This document shows, one piece after another, positions 35,400-45,366 of a stretch of 64,000 nt of DNA. The DNA is taken from contig NW_024881519.1 in NCBI RefSeq assembly GCF_019059575.1, positions 1,054,001 to 1,118,000 on the forward strand. The letters are read 5' to 3'. The position numbers and the translations under genes were made by a program. This DNA comes from Amphibalanus amphitrite. Lineage: Eukaryota > Arthropoda > Thecostraca > Balanomorpha > Balanidae. The notes beneath the pieces were generated by a model. The model had not been told where the DNA came from and made no database searches. It saw only the letters and a list, made by a program, of their open reading frames with translations. How positions within the stretch are numbered: the stretch's first letter is position 1; each line of letters opens with the position of its first letter.

Positions 35400-35510
35400 C
35401 CGTTCTAGAGCATGAGAGGGCCCATCTCAGGCCTGAGAGGGCCCATTTCATCCCTGAAGGGGTCCATTTCAAGCTTGAGAGGGCCCTAATTGAGGGCCCA
35501 TTTCAGTCTC
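35400..35510. repeat. GGGCCC-containing short tandem repeat
   Basis: Four to five imperfect units of about 25-30 bases of the form GAGAGGGCCCATTTCA. The units contain the palindromes GGGCCC and AAGCTT/AGGCCT. Confidence 0.6.
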
Positions 35511-35602
35511 CTTGACCATGATCATATCGTACCCATATCGTATATAGGGCCTTGATCGTACCAATATCGTATCACAATGTCAGCTGACTGCTGCGGCGAT
35601 AA

Positions 35603-35926
<324 letters not shown>

Positions 35927-35929
35927 CAA

Positions 35930-36879
35930 CGCAACTCGTTACTATGTGAATAAGCACTAAATTACACACGGATTTAAGTGCCTCGAGGATTGCCAGCTAG
36001 ACCTATATGATACATGTAATCTAACCACTTGGTTGCAGGCTGCAGCTCAATTTGAAATATATAACAGAGACAATTTTTTCGGCTTGATATTTTATTTCGG
36101 CGGCCGGCGGGTATTTTTTTTTTTTTGTTGTTGTAAAACTGGCCTCAGCACCCCGAAAAACCCCATGGCAACGGGCAACCGCACTTTTTTCCCGAAATAA
36201 ATCAATTTATTGGCAAAAGATATCATACAATAAATACAACACAAAACAGATTTCATACAACATGCAATGCACGCCACACCCCCGCCCGCGCTGCCCCGTG
36301 ATACACCTGCCACGGGGCAGCGCCCCTATCACCGGCCGGGCCTGCGACGCGCCTTCTCGCTTAAGCGGCGCGCCGCAGGCCCGGCCGGCCAACCGACCTT
36401 GCGACAGTGCAAGGGCCGGTCGACGGGTTATCCCGGATGGGTTAGGGGCGGGGGCCGGTCACCTTGTAGTTTTTTTCATACATTTCTTATACAATCACCG
36501 TGAGCCACACACACACACACACACACACTTTCAATAGCTGCAGCCTGCATAACCTCAGTTCATCCTCTCTTTTTGTTGCACCTCCAAAAAACGGCTTCAT
36601 TACAGTGTACGCATAAAAAACGCTGCAAATGTACAAACTGGCCTTCGCCCCCGCCCGCGCCGCCTCGCACCTCGGTGCGCGTATCACACACGAGGCGACG
36701 CCCCCTGACCACCGCGGGCCCGTCCAGCGCGGGCCACAGGCGCACACTGGTCGGAAACGCTCCAGCGAGAGGCCAGCGGCCTTTCCGCAAAAGTTTTTTG
36801 CTTGTTATTCCATAACTAGTGAAGCAAACTTCATAAAACTTTGCATACCTTCTCTGTCATATGTAAGCTATCATTTGGA
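35930..36879. other. Unassigned stretch with GC palindromes and a CA microsatellite
   Basis: A T-run lies at about 36114-36127 and a GC-rich segment at 36270-36470. That segment includes the near-palindrome around GGCCGGGCCTGCG and CGCAGGCCCGGCC (36337-36391). A (CA)n tract lies at 36507-36529, and a second GC segment at 36640-36790 has partial matches inverted at 39350-39400 (GGTCGGAAACGC, GAGAGGCCA). No gene is supported. Confidence 0.4.
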
Positions 36880-37243
36880 TGTCAAGCACTAAATATATGA
36901 CGTGAATCTGTTAAGTTATGACGTCATAATTGAGTATAATACAGGATCTAGCAACACTTTAAGTCAACAAGGGAAATTGGGAGCTGCTATTCGGGCACCG
37001 GGAATGGTTTCTTGCACTCCTTGCAAGGTCCAGTGCTTCACTTTAGCATTGTTGACTTTGCGTGACGTCATTTATGACGTCACTAAGGCCATATAAGTTT
37101 TTCGTCAATAACTCCTGATCAGATGGAGCTAGAGAGTCGGGAAAGCCACCATTGGACTCAGGAAGACCTGCCGAATCGAATGATATACGATATGACCTCC
37201 TTCAACCATTTTCGTGACCTGAGGGGCTCCGACCTGACCCACC
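36880..37243 (+). mobile_element. AGGTCA-family fragment
   Basis: Matches 780-1075 (TGCACTCCTTGCAAGGT-like, TGCGTGACGTCATTTA, CGAATCGAATGATATACGA). It was split or truncated where the 37248 element starts. No coding capacity. Confidence 0.5.
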
Positions 37244-37247
37244 TTAA

Positions 37248-38134
37248 CCCTCGCCGGCACAGGTTGATGCAACCCCCCTAAGGTTTTTCGCGAATAACTC
37301 GCGTAAAAAGCGGCCGATCGCGACGAAACTTTCAGTACCCTCGCATTTATCAATTTTACACCTACCCTGAAAATTTCATGACCCTGACCCCAATGACCTT
37401 TGACCTGTGACCTCTTTTCCGAGACCATGTTTGGCCGGAATCGCGATTCGGCGTATGTCGGCTAACATTAGCCGCGCGTTTGCAAGCTTTTTGTGGTTTC
37501 AAACGTTCAAACATGTGATTTGATGTCGCTCCCATACATCAGGGTGGGTGTCAAGGTCACCTGAAGGTCAGGTCAGGTCATTGACCTTTGGTGACCTCGG
37601 GTGACCTCGGTTCACTTTTTCGAGTTTTACATGTTTCTAGGCTAGTTTTTGGAGCTGAATTTGAATTTGGCAACCATTTGAACATTTACGATGTAGTTTT
37701 GGTGCCTTCGTAACATGTTACGAAGCTGTCAGAGACGGTTGACACGTATTACGAATACCCGTCACAACCCCTACCGGTTGACCTGACCTGACCTGACCCG
37801 ACCTGGTCTAAATGCTTAAAGACATCATCTCTGATCAAAACTAACACGATATTCGTGATCAGCACCCCGGAAAACAACACAGCAGCCACAATTTACGACT
37901 TTCTAACAGGTCCCGATTTTCCCGGTTTTCGGGTCATTGACCTGACCTGGAAGGTCACCCGATGACCTAGTACCTTAAAATTGGGTATCATCGGCTTCGT
38001 CTCGTGACGGGCAACACGCTCGTTTTTTCCGCGAAGCTCTAGCTCGATCAGGGGCCAACGCGAGGGGGGGGGGGTCGTACCAACCCCCCCCCTTGTGCCG
38101 TCGAAGGACGCAAAATGGCCTGTGCCGGCGAGGG
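37248..38134 (+). mobile_element. TTAA-flanked MITE, CCCTCGCCGGCACAGG ends
   Basis: Flanked by TTAA at 37244-37247 and 38135-38138. Perfect 16-base inverted ends CCCTCGCCGGCACAGG. The body is the best preserved member of the family at 7375 and 61693. It has tandem GACCT words at 37780-37806 and AGGTCA words at 37565-37600. A G/C hairpin lies near the right end (38065-38100). Confidence 0.85.
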
Positions 38135-38138
38135 TTAA

Positions 38139-39479
38139 GTTGACTTCATCCGAACACCAAGTATAGCATTCAACGCGCCTGAGCTAGACAAACACGATGA
38201 TGCCAAAATCGCGGCAGTGCGACCATTTTTGGCAAAGTAATTAACCTAAAACCGAGCCCGTGCCTTGTGGCACTTACCTGACCAAAGAGGCCACTGGCTG
38301 ACCTAAGACCTTAAAATCGGGTAGTACCTAATTGTTGCGTCTTATAACGGCACACAAGCTCGTTTTTTCCGCGAGGCTGTAGCTCAATTAGAGGCGAAAC
38401 GGCGAGGGAGTTGTACCAACCCTCCCCGGTCAATATAGAAAACCAATCGGTCCGGCCAGGTTTAAATACGGGAATTGTGATCTAATGTAAAAAGACGGCC
38501 CAAGGTAACCCGACGTCAGTGACAGGTGTCCTATATTTGCAGCGTCTTATATTCACGAAGGTTTCAATTTCCACTTTCTTCAGCCGAGTGATGGCTCAAT
38601 GGCTGTCAATAGCAAGGCTCTCTAAATGCAAGCCGTAATCGCCACGCAATATGTGGAAGGCTTTTGATGTGAATGCATACATAAATGCATACATAAAACG
38701 CGCTTTTCACAAAATTCATAAACTCAAGCGCATCTGTTTTTAATGACCAGTCAACTACGCATGGATGCGTGCAGGCCATACAGGTCAGCGTAAGCCGGGC
38801 GCGGCGGCCGAGCCGAAACTGGGGCGGGGCGGGCGGCACTTGGGTAGGAAGAGCGGCTCCTGCAAATTTTGCGCAAATATGCGCAGTTAGCTTTTATGTT
38901 GCCCTGGTGTAAATTTAAATCCTGCTTCAGCTCACAAAAAATCAGAGTGGGACTAGATGGGACTACCTGTTGTTTCCTTACCTAAACTTTGCAGTTATAT
39001 TCCAGAATCACTGTAGGAGAGCCTTCATAAAAAAGCTATAGTACATCTTAGTTAGGGAAAAAGTATACCGAAAATTTTGCACTGACCAGTCGGCAACTTC
39101 ATAACGAACATTTTGATGCATAATATGTGGGATTTCAATTTGGTGTCTATCAGCAATAAGACTCTGAATATCCGGCTCAAGAAACCTCTTGCTCCGCGTC
39201 AGTTTCCGAGTTCTGGGATACCCCATCTTCGGGGGCTGATTACAGTTATTTTTGGTCACCCGGATTAGTTTTTTTGGCCTAAGTATAATAATTTGATCAA
39301 TTTCAAATCGATCTACATTAAAAATAATCCGAAACTCCGGAATCGCCCGTGGCCTCTCGTGAGGGCGTTTCCGACCAGTGTGAGGCGGTCCGCGCGACGG
39401 GCCGGCGGCCCGGCCTGCCCAGCATATGCAGGGGGGCCGGGCACGGGTTAGCCAGGGCGGGGGCGGCCAGAGGTCAGGC
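38139..39479. other. Unassigned stretch with element scraps
   Basis: An AGGTCA-family scrap lies at 38280-38435 (CGTTTTTTCCGCGAGGCTGTAG). GC segments at 38780-38850 and 39350-39470 contain the palindromic CGGGCCGGCGGCCCGG. A reverse-strand open frame of 165 codons (39008-39505) crosses repeat junctions and shows no domain, so I do not call it a gene. Confidence 0.35.
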
Positions 39480-40740
39480 CACAAAAGGTCACAATATAAA
39501 TTCAACTATGCTAGGGTCGTGTGATACATGTTTTATGGCCAATTTTACATTTCAAAATCAATGGTGTGGGCTAGACAACCATTGAGGCCGGTTTAGATTA
39601 CGTTCTGGTGAAGGTCAGGTCAAGGTCAGGTGAAAGAAGGTTAAAGAGACTATCCCACCTTCTAAAATGTTGTTGAAACCAGTTAAATTGTGCCCGACTT
39701 TATAGATTGGATGACCAGGAACACGGTTCTGGCATTTATTTTTCATTAAACATCTTAGGCTTCCCATATTCCAAACACAAACTTTCAAATATGTGACGTC
39801 ACAGCCCAAAATTACCTCCTTCCCCAGGCCACATTACTGTCATAAAGCTGATTCTTTTTACTCTGTAGGCACCACAACAAAGTTCAGACCAAGTTTTAAG
39901 CGATTTTTCAACGAATAAACCCAATGACTAATTAAATCAGAATGACTAAACGAGGTGACGTCACACTAACGGTCGCTCCATGTTGAAGATAGGGCTTTGC
40001 ACAAGGCCCATTTTCAAATGAAGGGAACGAATTTCTTCAACACCAAGAGGCCGCGGGGGTTGCAACCTAGATAGATAGTGGTTTCTGAACCTCGCCGCAA
40101 ACTTGGCTATCTCAACTCAAACCCCATGTTAAAGGTGGGATAGTCCCTTTAAATTTCGAAGTTGATATTTTGCATAAAATCGGTAGCCATTCGATGCAGC
40201 TCATCACGGAGAATCCAATGGTGGTCGGTCTTTTTTGCTTTGTGTGGTCTAAAACAGCTAAAAGTTGAGTTTGGAAATTTTGCGTAATAAATTTTGAGTA
40301 TTTCTTTTGTTTTCACCACAGCTTTGCTAAAAATGGAGCTATGGAGCTCACGTTTGGCTTGTGTGGGTATAGCAAACCAATAGTTCTGATATTTTTGGGT
40401 TATGATATAAAAATCAATTTTTAGGTTTTGATGGTCAATTTGTTTAATCCGAGCTGGCAGTTTTGTAGCCCTGTTTATTTTACATCTTCTTTATCTTGAA
40501 CATTTTTCGTTATCTTCAAAGCTGTAGGCGTGACAGCTCTTCTCGCTGAACCTTTTTTGGGTCGAAAATGGCAGAACATGACATGAATCTGACGTCATTT
40601 GAGGCTAAGCTTTCAAAGTCTCTGAAAAAATTTGGTCATAAGATGTAAAAATGATGCCCGAAAGGGTCCTGAAAGGTGGGTGGTGATATCTGCTAGATAT
40701 CGACTGAAAAAGAAAGCGGGGCCGTCTTGCCCCCGCTTCC
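39480..40740 (-). mobile_element. AGGTCA-family element interrupted by a TTAA element
   Basis: The stretches 39490-39640 and 40153-40720 together match the interior of the 1889-3051 element in reverse (ACATGTTTTATGG, TTGATATTTTGCATAAAAT, ATTCGATGCAGCTC). They are split by the insertion at 39645-40148. The outer ends are not preserved. No coding capacity. Confidence 0.55.
39645..40148. mobile_element. TTAA-flanked MITE (same family as 18250-18729)
   Basis: Flanked by TTAA at 39641-39644 and 40149-40152. Left end AGAGACTATCCCACC, right end GGTGGGATAGTCCCT: 15-base inverted repeats with a single mismatch. The right portion reversed matches the left portion of the 18250 element. No coding capacity. 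Confidence 0.85.
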
Positions 40741-41302
40741 ATGACAAAATATCGAAACGCAAAATATCGAAGCGCAAAATATCGAACGCAAATTATCGAA
40801 AGCAAAATATCGAAGTCGCAAATTATCAAAATTGCAAAATATCGAAATCGCAAAATATCGAATTACAAAATATCGAAATCGCAAAATATCGATTTCGCAA
40901 AATATCGAATCGCAAAATATCGAATTGCAAAATATCGAAATCGCAAAATATCGAATAGCATAATATCGAAAGCAAAATATCGAAACGCAAACTATCGACA
41001 CGCAAAATATCGAAACGCAAAACATCGAAAGACAAAATATCGAAAGACAAAATATTGAAAGACAAAATATCGAAAGACAAAATATCGAAAGACAAAATAT
41101 TGAAAGACAAAATATCGAAAGACAAAATATCGAAAGGCAAAATATGGAACGCAGAATATCGAAAAGACAAAATATCGAAAGCAAAATATCGAAAAGGCAA
41201 AATATCGAACGCAAAATATCGAAAAGGCAAAATATCGAACGCAAAATATCGAAAAGACAAAATAACGAACGCAAAGTGTCGGAAAGGTAAAATATCGACT
41301 TG
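40741..41302 (+). repeat. AAAATATCGA minisatellite, left arm of a fold-back pair
   Basis: Roughly forty short units of 11-17 bases, each containing AAAATATCGA with a variable CAA/CGC/AGAC joiner. The reverse complement of this array and of the ~60 bases after it (words GGCCCTCTGCGGACTCCTTA) occurs at 50400-51083. Apparent proteins on either strand are low-complexity readings of the repeat. Confidence 0.9.
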
Positions 41303-41699
41303 AAATGGCCCTCTGCGGACTCCTTAGAGCTCTGCCGAACTCATCGGGCCATCTGTTATCTGCAGGCCTCAAAGAGCAATCAGCGGGTCCATGACAGACT
41401 TGGAAAACTCTGATATTGTTTTGTAGATCTCAGCAGTGGCGGCGGAAGGTAATTTCGGATGGGGGTGCAAAGTTTTCTCAAGGGGCCCCTCTGGAAGTTT
41501 CGCCCCCCCCCCCCGATATGTTTTAGAGTGATTATCATTGCTTTATGAAAAACGAAGATTTTGGAAAACTATCCCCAAACACACAAGTTCTGCAAAATAT
41601 TTGAAATTACAGTGTACCTAACTCAAATAAAGCATAACGAAGCAAATGCAGATAGTTTTTATCATCTAATCTTGTTTTAGTCTAGCCACCAGGGCTGCG
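41303..41699. other. Unique-looking stretch with hAT-like terminus scrap
   Basis: The first 60 bases belong to the inverted pair. At about 41434 the word CAGTGGCGGCGGA resembles the hAT-type end at 59139. No paired end or gene is seen. Confidence 0.35.
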
Positions 41700-41990
41700 G
41701 AGTCGATGGATTTTCGGCGACTCCGACTCCGACTCCGACTCTGGCTTCCAAAAACCAGCTCCGACTCCGACTCCGACTCCGGGCAGAATTGTCGACTCCG
41801 ACCGACTCCAACTCCCGACTCCGACTCCGCAGACCTAGCAGGGCTGCGGAGTCGACAGATTTTCGGTGACTCCGACTCCGACTCCGGCTCGGGTTTCTAA
41901 AATCGACTCCGACTCCGACTCCGACTCCGGTCACAACTGTCGACTCCGACCGACTCCGACTCCGACTCCGACTCCGACTCCGCAGCCCTG
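41700..41990. repeat. GACTCC hexanucleotide repeat array
   Basis: Runs of CGACTC/GACTCC interrupted by the words GGGCTGCGGAGTCGA (two forward copies, about 41690 and 41840) and a reverse one at the end (TCCGCAGCCCTGCT). The Ser/Arg/Asp-like translations are repeat artefacts. Confidence 0.85.
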
Positions 41991-42262
41991 CTAGCCACCA
42001 CCCTCAGTATCTTCAACCCACTTTTCTGGATCCGCAGTGGACCATTAAGGGCCCTACGAGACCGTTCTTAGAAGACCGTGTTTAAAAGCCCCTTGGAAAC
42101 CGACCCCTTAGAGGCTCCTCCAGAGACCTACATGACTCCCCAGACCGAATGAGCCCTCCGACCAGGGTCGGTCCCTCAGAAGTTGCTGAAGAGTTTCAGA
42201 AAGCAGTATACTCGTAGGCTCGAAAGGCTTTTGATGGCTCTCAGAGACTGGCATCGGACCCT

Positions 42263-42332
42263 ATTATTTGCGTAACGGTAGTCCGGTGTTTATATGTTAT
42301 CTCGACGCGCGGAAGGCGTTTGATCGTGTTAA
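42263..42332 (+). pseudogene. LINE reverse transcriptase, piece 1 (motif A)
   Basis: The frame ends with VFICYLDARKAFDRV, the reverse transcriptase motif A with its catalytic Asp, and then reaches the TTAA where the next element is inserted. Upstream sequence is not LINE-like, so this is the 5' truncation point. The frame resumes at 43415 with HWTLFDKLLDRD. Confidence 0.8.
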
Positions 42333-43414
42333 AGGTAGTGTGCCAGCTTTCCTGGACCGTATGGAGTTAATGACCCAGATAAGGAGAACCGGATTTTTAG
42401 AGCTTATCCATACCTTCAAAACTCATGGAAACGTCTTAAATTCTTCAAATTTTGAGTACCCCAGTGCGAAATTCGCCCCGACGGGTTGTCGGTCGTACCC
42501 CAACCACATTTCACACCACTATGAACAATAAACGCACACACTGAAATCGCTATTACCGATATGCTCATCCAATCAAGTTTCGATAAACCCGTTCATCATC
42601 ATCTCCTGCGGTTTCGAACACGCCTGTTAGGTGGTGCAGTAGACCGCGCCCAAAGCCAGGGCCCCGGTAACGTGAGGTAGCCGAGTTGGGGCAGCGTGCG
42701 CTGACCCAAGCCGGGGCCGCGCGTCCTCCCGGTGTCATGTGATAGCCCGGGGCTGCCCGCGGGGATGCGGTAGACCGCGCCCAAAGCTGCGGCCCCGGCG
42801 TGGGTCAGCGCACGCTGCCCCGACTCGGCTACATCACGTTACCGGGGCCCTGGCTTTGGGCGCGGCTTCTGCTCATACTTTGTGGTGCGGTTGTGGTGCG
42901 TCGGGCCGCGCGCTCTGACTTCGGCCAAGAAAAATGCGTCAGCTGATCATTGTCATTTCTGCCACTTGCGTGTGGTGAAATGGGGTCATAACTTAAGAGA
43001 CGGCTTTTTCATATCAATTATTTTACATAAAATCATATTTCAAACCATAAATAATGTTCGACAGCCAAATAAAAGAAACAATAGCAATACAGGCTTACAG
43101 TTTAAGGCTCGACATTGTGTTGTCTACGATTAGACAGCTGATAACTCATTCCCGTACGTCGTAACATGTCGTAACTCTATAATGACCTTTGCTTATTGTC
43201 ACATGTGCGCCGCATTCGCGATTGTTGCCGACGCCTGTTTGCAGGCCAGCCCACTACAGTTGTTATACATATCGAAAAACCGATAAACTTTTAGGCGAAA
43301 AAGGCACTATTCCAGGCCCATTTTTGATTTTTTTTTGCGATATTAGGTAAAAACAGAAGCTTCTCATCCAAGGAAAAATAAAATGGGAAATCTTTCAAAG
43401 GTGGCACACTACCT
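42333..43414. mobile_element. 1.08-kb TTAA-flanked element inside the LINE
   Basis: Flanked by TTAA at 42329-42332 and 43415-43418. Left end AGGTAGTGTGCCA and right end TGGCACACTACCT are exact 13-base inverted repeats. The insertion falls within the LINE reading frame right after motif A. The interior contains GC-rich repeated segments (42640-42880) arranged as an imperfect inverted repeat (CGCGCCCAAAG, GGCCCCGG, CGCACGCTG words). No transposase is seen. The ends differ from the other TTAA families in this window. Confidence 0.85.
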
Positions 43415-43770
43415 TTAACCATTGGACTCTGTTTGATAAATTACTTGATAGGGATATTGAACCTCACTTGGTGAAACTAATCTATTCTTGGTATAGGACT
43501 CAAGAGTTTCAGGTTCGTTGGGGTAAGTCCGTGTCCGAAAGCTTCCATGTTTCTAACGGTGTTAGACAGGGTGGCATGTTGTCACCCTTCCTGTTCAATG
43601 TTTACACAGATGATCTGTCCACGGCTCTCAATCGGAGTGGTTATGGATGCCACTATCTGGGCAGCGTGAATCATTTATATTATGCAGATGATATGGTGGT
43701 GTTGTCTCCGTCCCCATTTGGCCTACAAAAATTGTTAAATATATGCGAGAGCTATGCGGTGAATCATGAT
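43415..43770 (+). pseudogene. LINE reverse transcriptase, piece 2 (motifs B and C)
   Basis: The frame has VKLIYSWYRTQEF, then RQGGMLSPFLFNVYTDDL (motif B region) and YADDMVVLSPS (motif C, the catalytic YADD). It is cut by the BEL/Pao insertion at 43770. Motif spacing is normal for a non-LTR reverse transcriptase; I do not assign a clade. Confidence 0.9.
43766..43770. repeat. Target-site duplication of BEL/Pao element (left)
   Basis: ATGAT here and again at 49484-49488, directly outside the two LTRs. A 5-bp duplication is standard for BEL/Pao integration. Confidence 0.9.
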
Positions 43771-44493
43771 TGTAGCCGCCGAATACGTTATTATGTTTTT
43801 GTTCCTTTCTTTCTTTCTTTTCGTTTCCTTTACCGTGCCCTATCCTTCCCTGCCCTGCTCTTTGGTTTCGGTCTGGATCTTTGTTTGCGCGCTCTAGTTT
43901 AGTTTCTGTCTGTGACCTCAGGCTAGGTCACGTGGTGTCTGTGCCCGGGAGCGATGGGCCGGGTCAGTGCGGTGAGGGAGAGCGGCGGCGGCCAGGGGCC
44001 AGTCTGGTCTGAGTGGCGAGCGAGAGAGCTACGGCCCGTAGCGAGTGTGAGCGCACAACGAACGGGAGAGTGCACGGGAGAGCGCGCTCGATAAGTGACG
44101 AGAGAGGTGACGAACGGGAGAGCGTTGAGCCGCTTCACCGAGTGCAGCGGGAGTTCCAGTATATCATTCGAGGGCGCAATTGCCGGTAAGAATCTATCTG
44201 TACTGATTAGTTTTTGATTGATATTGATGTTCGATGTTTCAATGTTAGAAAGTTTGAGCCAGACCGATCGATTTAGCTATTTATTTACGTAAAATTCAGA
44301 GGCGATGTTTTAGGGATGTTCGTTGTCGTTTTCAGTGTCATGGCGTTGAACGATGTTGTTCTTTCGTATCAACGGCAAGTATTGTCACGCAAAGGCGTGT
44401 GTTGGCGAGTACATATATCGAGTGTTGGCGTTGTGCAATACAGCCAGTCGCGGAGCACGTCCTTTTTTGGTGGAGCACCGGGGAGCGGCTACA
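43771..44493 (+). repeat. 5' LTR
   Basis: Begins TGTAGCCGCC and ends GGAGCGGCTACA, with an inverted TGTAGCCGC at its two ends. It contains a CTTT run (about 43803-43820), a GAGAGCGCGCTCG palindromic patch and a segment of GAACGGGAGAG repeats. The following leader starts at 44494; I could not identify a convincing tRNA primer-binding site there. Confidence 0.9.
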
Positions 44494-45366
44494 GTTGCGG
44501 CAAAGCCTTCTGCCGGGTGGCCTGCCCGACCAGTAGCGGCAAGCCCGGCCGCAGTTGCAGCGGCCACATTCTGCCGTGTGGCCTGCATCCCGGCCGCAGT
44601 TGCAGCGAGACGCACTTCTTGGAGGCTGCTGCGGAGTCTACTGCTGGGTGGCCTGCCCGACTAGCTCCGGTAGCGGCCAAGCTGATCGCCTGTCGCGGTA
44701 ATCATCGGCCCGCCTTCGGCGCGGGATCATCAGCCCGCCCGTGCACGGGCGGGCTGATGATCCCGCGCCACGGCCGTGGCGCGGGAGCATCGGCCCGCCC
44801 GTGGCGCGGGATCATCAGCCCGCCCGTGGCGCGGGAGCATCGGCCCGCCCGTGGCGCGGGAGCATCGGCCCGCCCGTGGCGCGGGAGCATCGGCCCGCCC
44901 GTGGCGCGGGAGCAACGGCTCGTGGCGCGGGAGCATCGGCCCGCCGGCGAGGGGACCTCAACGGACTTCTGCCGGGCCAGGTGTTGAGTGCGTGCGGGAC
45001 AACTTCACAAAAGTAAGCGAGACAATCGGGGTCTGTGTTGTGTGTTTGTTTATTTGTGTTGTGTTTAAGGGTTGTGCTCGATTGTAAGGTGTTTTAACTG
45101 TGATTGTGCTACCGTGGGGCTGGGCGATTGTTCGCTAGGTTATTTGTTTAGGTCGGGGCGAGAGGGCTGTCCTACTCCTTCCCTTTGAGAGCAGATCCCG
45201 CGGTTTCATTTCTACTCGGTCACTAGGTCAGGGCTTCAGGTATAGCAGGACACAGGTAATTGGTTAGGCGACCAACAGTCAGACGTCTTCGTTCACAGCC
45301 TTACCGGCTGACGGTGAGTTCGAGTTGTGAATTTATAATTTTGCGCTTTAAATTGAACTTTTTGCC
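44494..45366 (+). other. BEL/Pao leader with GC-rich tandem repeats and a 52-bp palindrome
   Basis: Several copies of a 25-base unit (GCGGGAGCATCGGCCCGCC plus CGTG) lie at 44776-44945. Just upstream is a perfect 52-base palindrome centred at 44743/44744 (44718-44769). Earlier, 44500-44640 has GGCCTGCCCGACC and GGCCGCAGTTGCAGCG repeats. The long open frames here (44316-45087 region) are driven by GC content and repetition. The gag start is at 45367. Confidence 0.7.
44718..44769. repeat. Perfect 52-bp palindrome
   Basis: Symmetric about GTG|CAC at 44743/44744, with no loop. The arms contain ATCATCAGCCCGCCC. Pairing stops at 44717/44770. It would extrude or fold strongly in single-stranded RNA or DNA. 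Confidence 0.85.

Noticed and set aside
39008-39505. 165-codon reverse-strand frame
   Set aside because: Crosses a repeat junction and a GC palindrome, and no domain is recognised.
40693-41274. Long Phe/Cys/Leu-Ile-rich membrane-like open frames over the AAAATATCGA arrays
   Set aside because: They exist in several overlapping frames on both strands and simply translate the repeat, here and again at 50491-51202.
41677-41934. Ser/Arg/Asp-rich 'SR protein' frames
   Set aside because: Translation of the GACTCC hexanucleotide repeat.
44316-44987. 223-codon frame across the 5' LTR end and leader of the BEL/Pao element
   Set aside because: It crosses the LTR boundary and depends on GC-rich tandem repeats; the true coding region starts at 45367.
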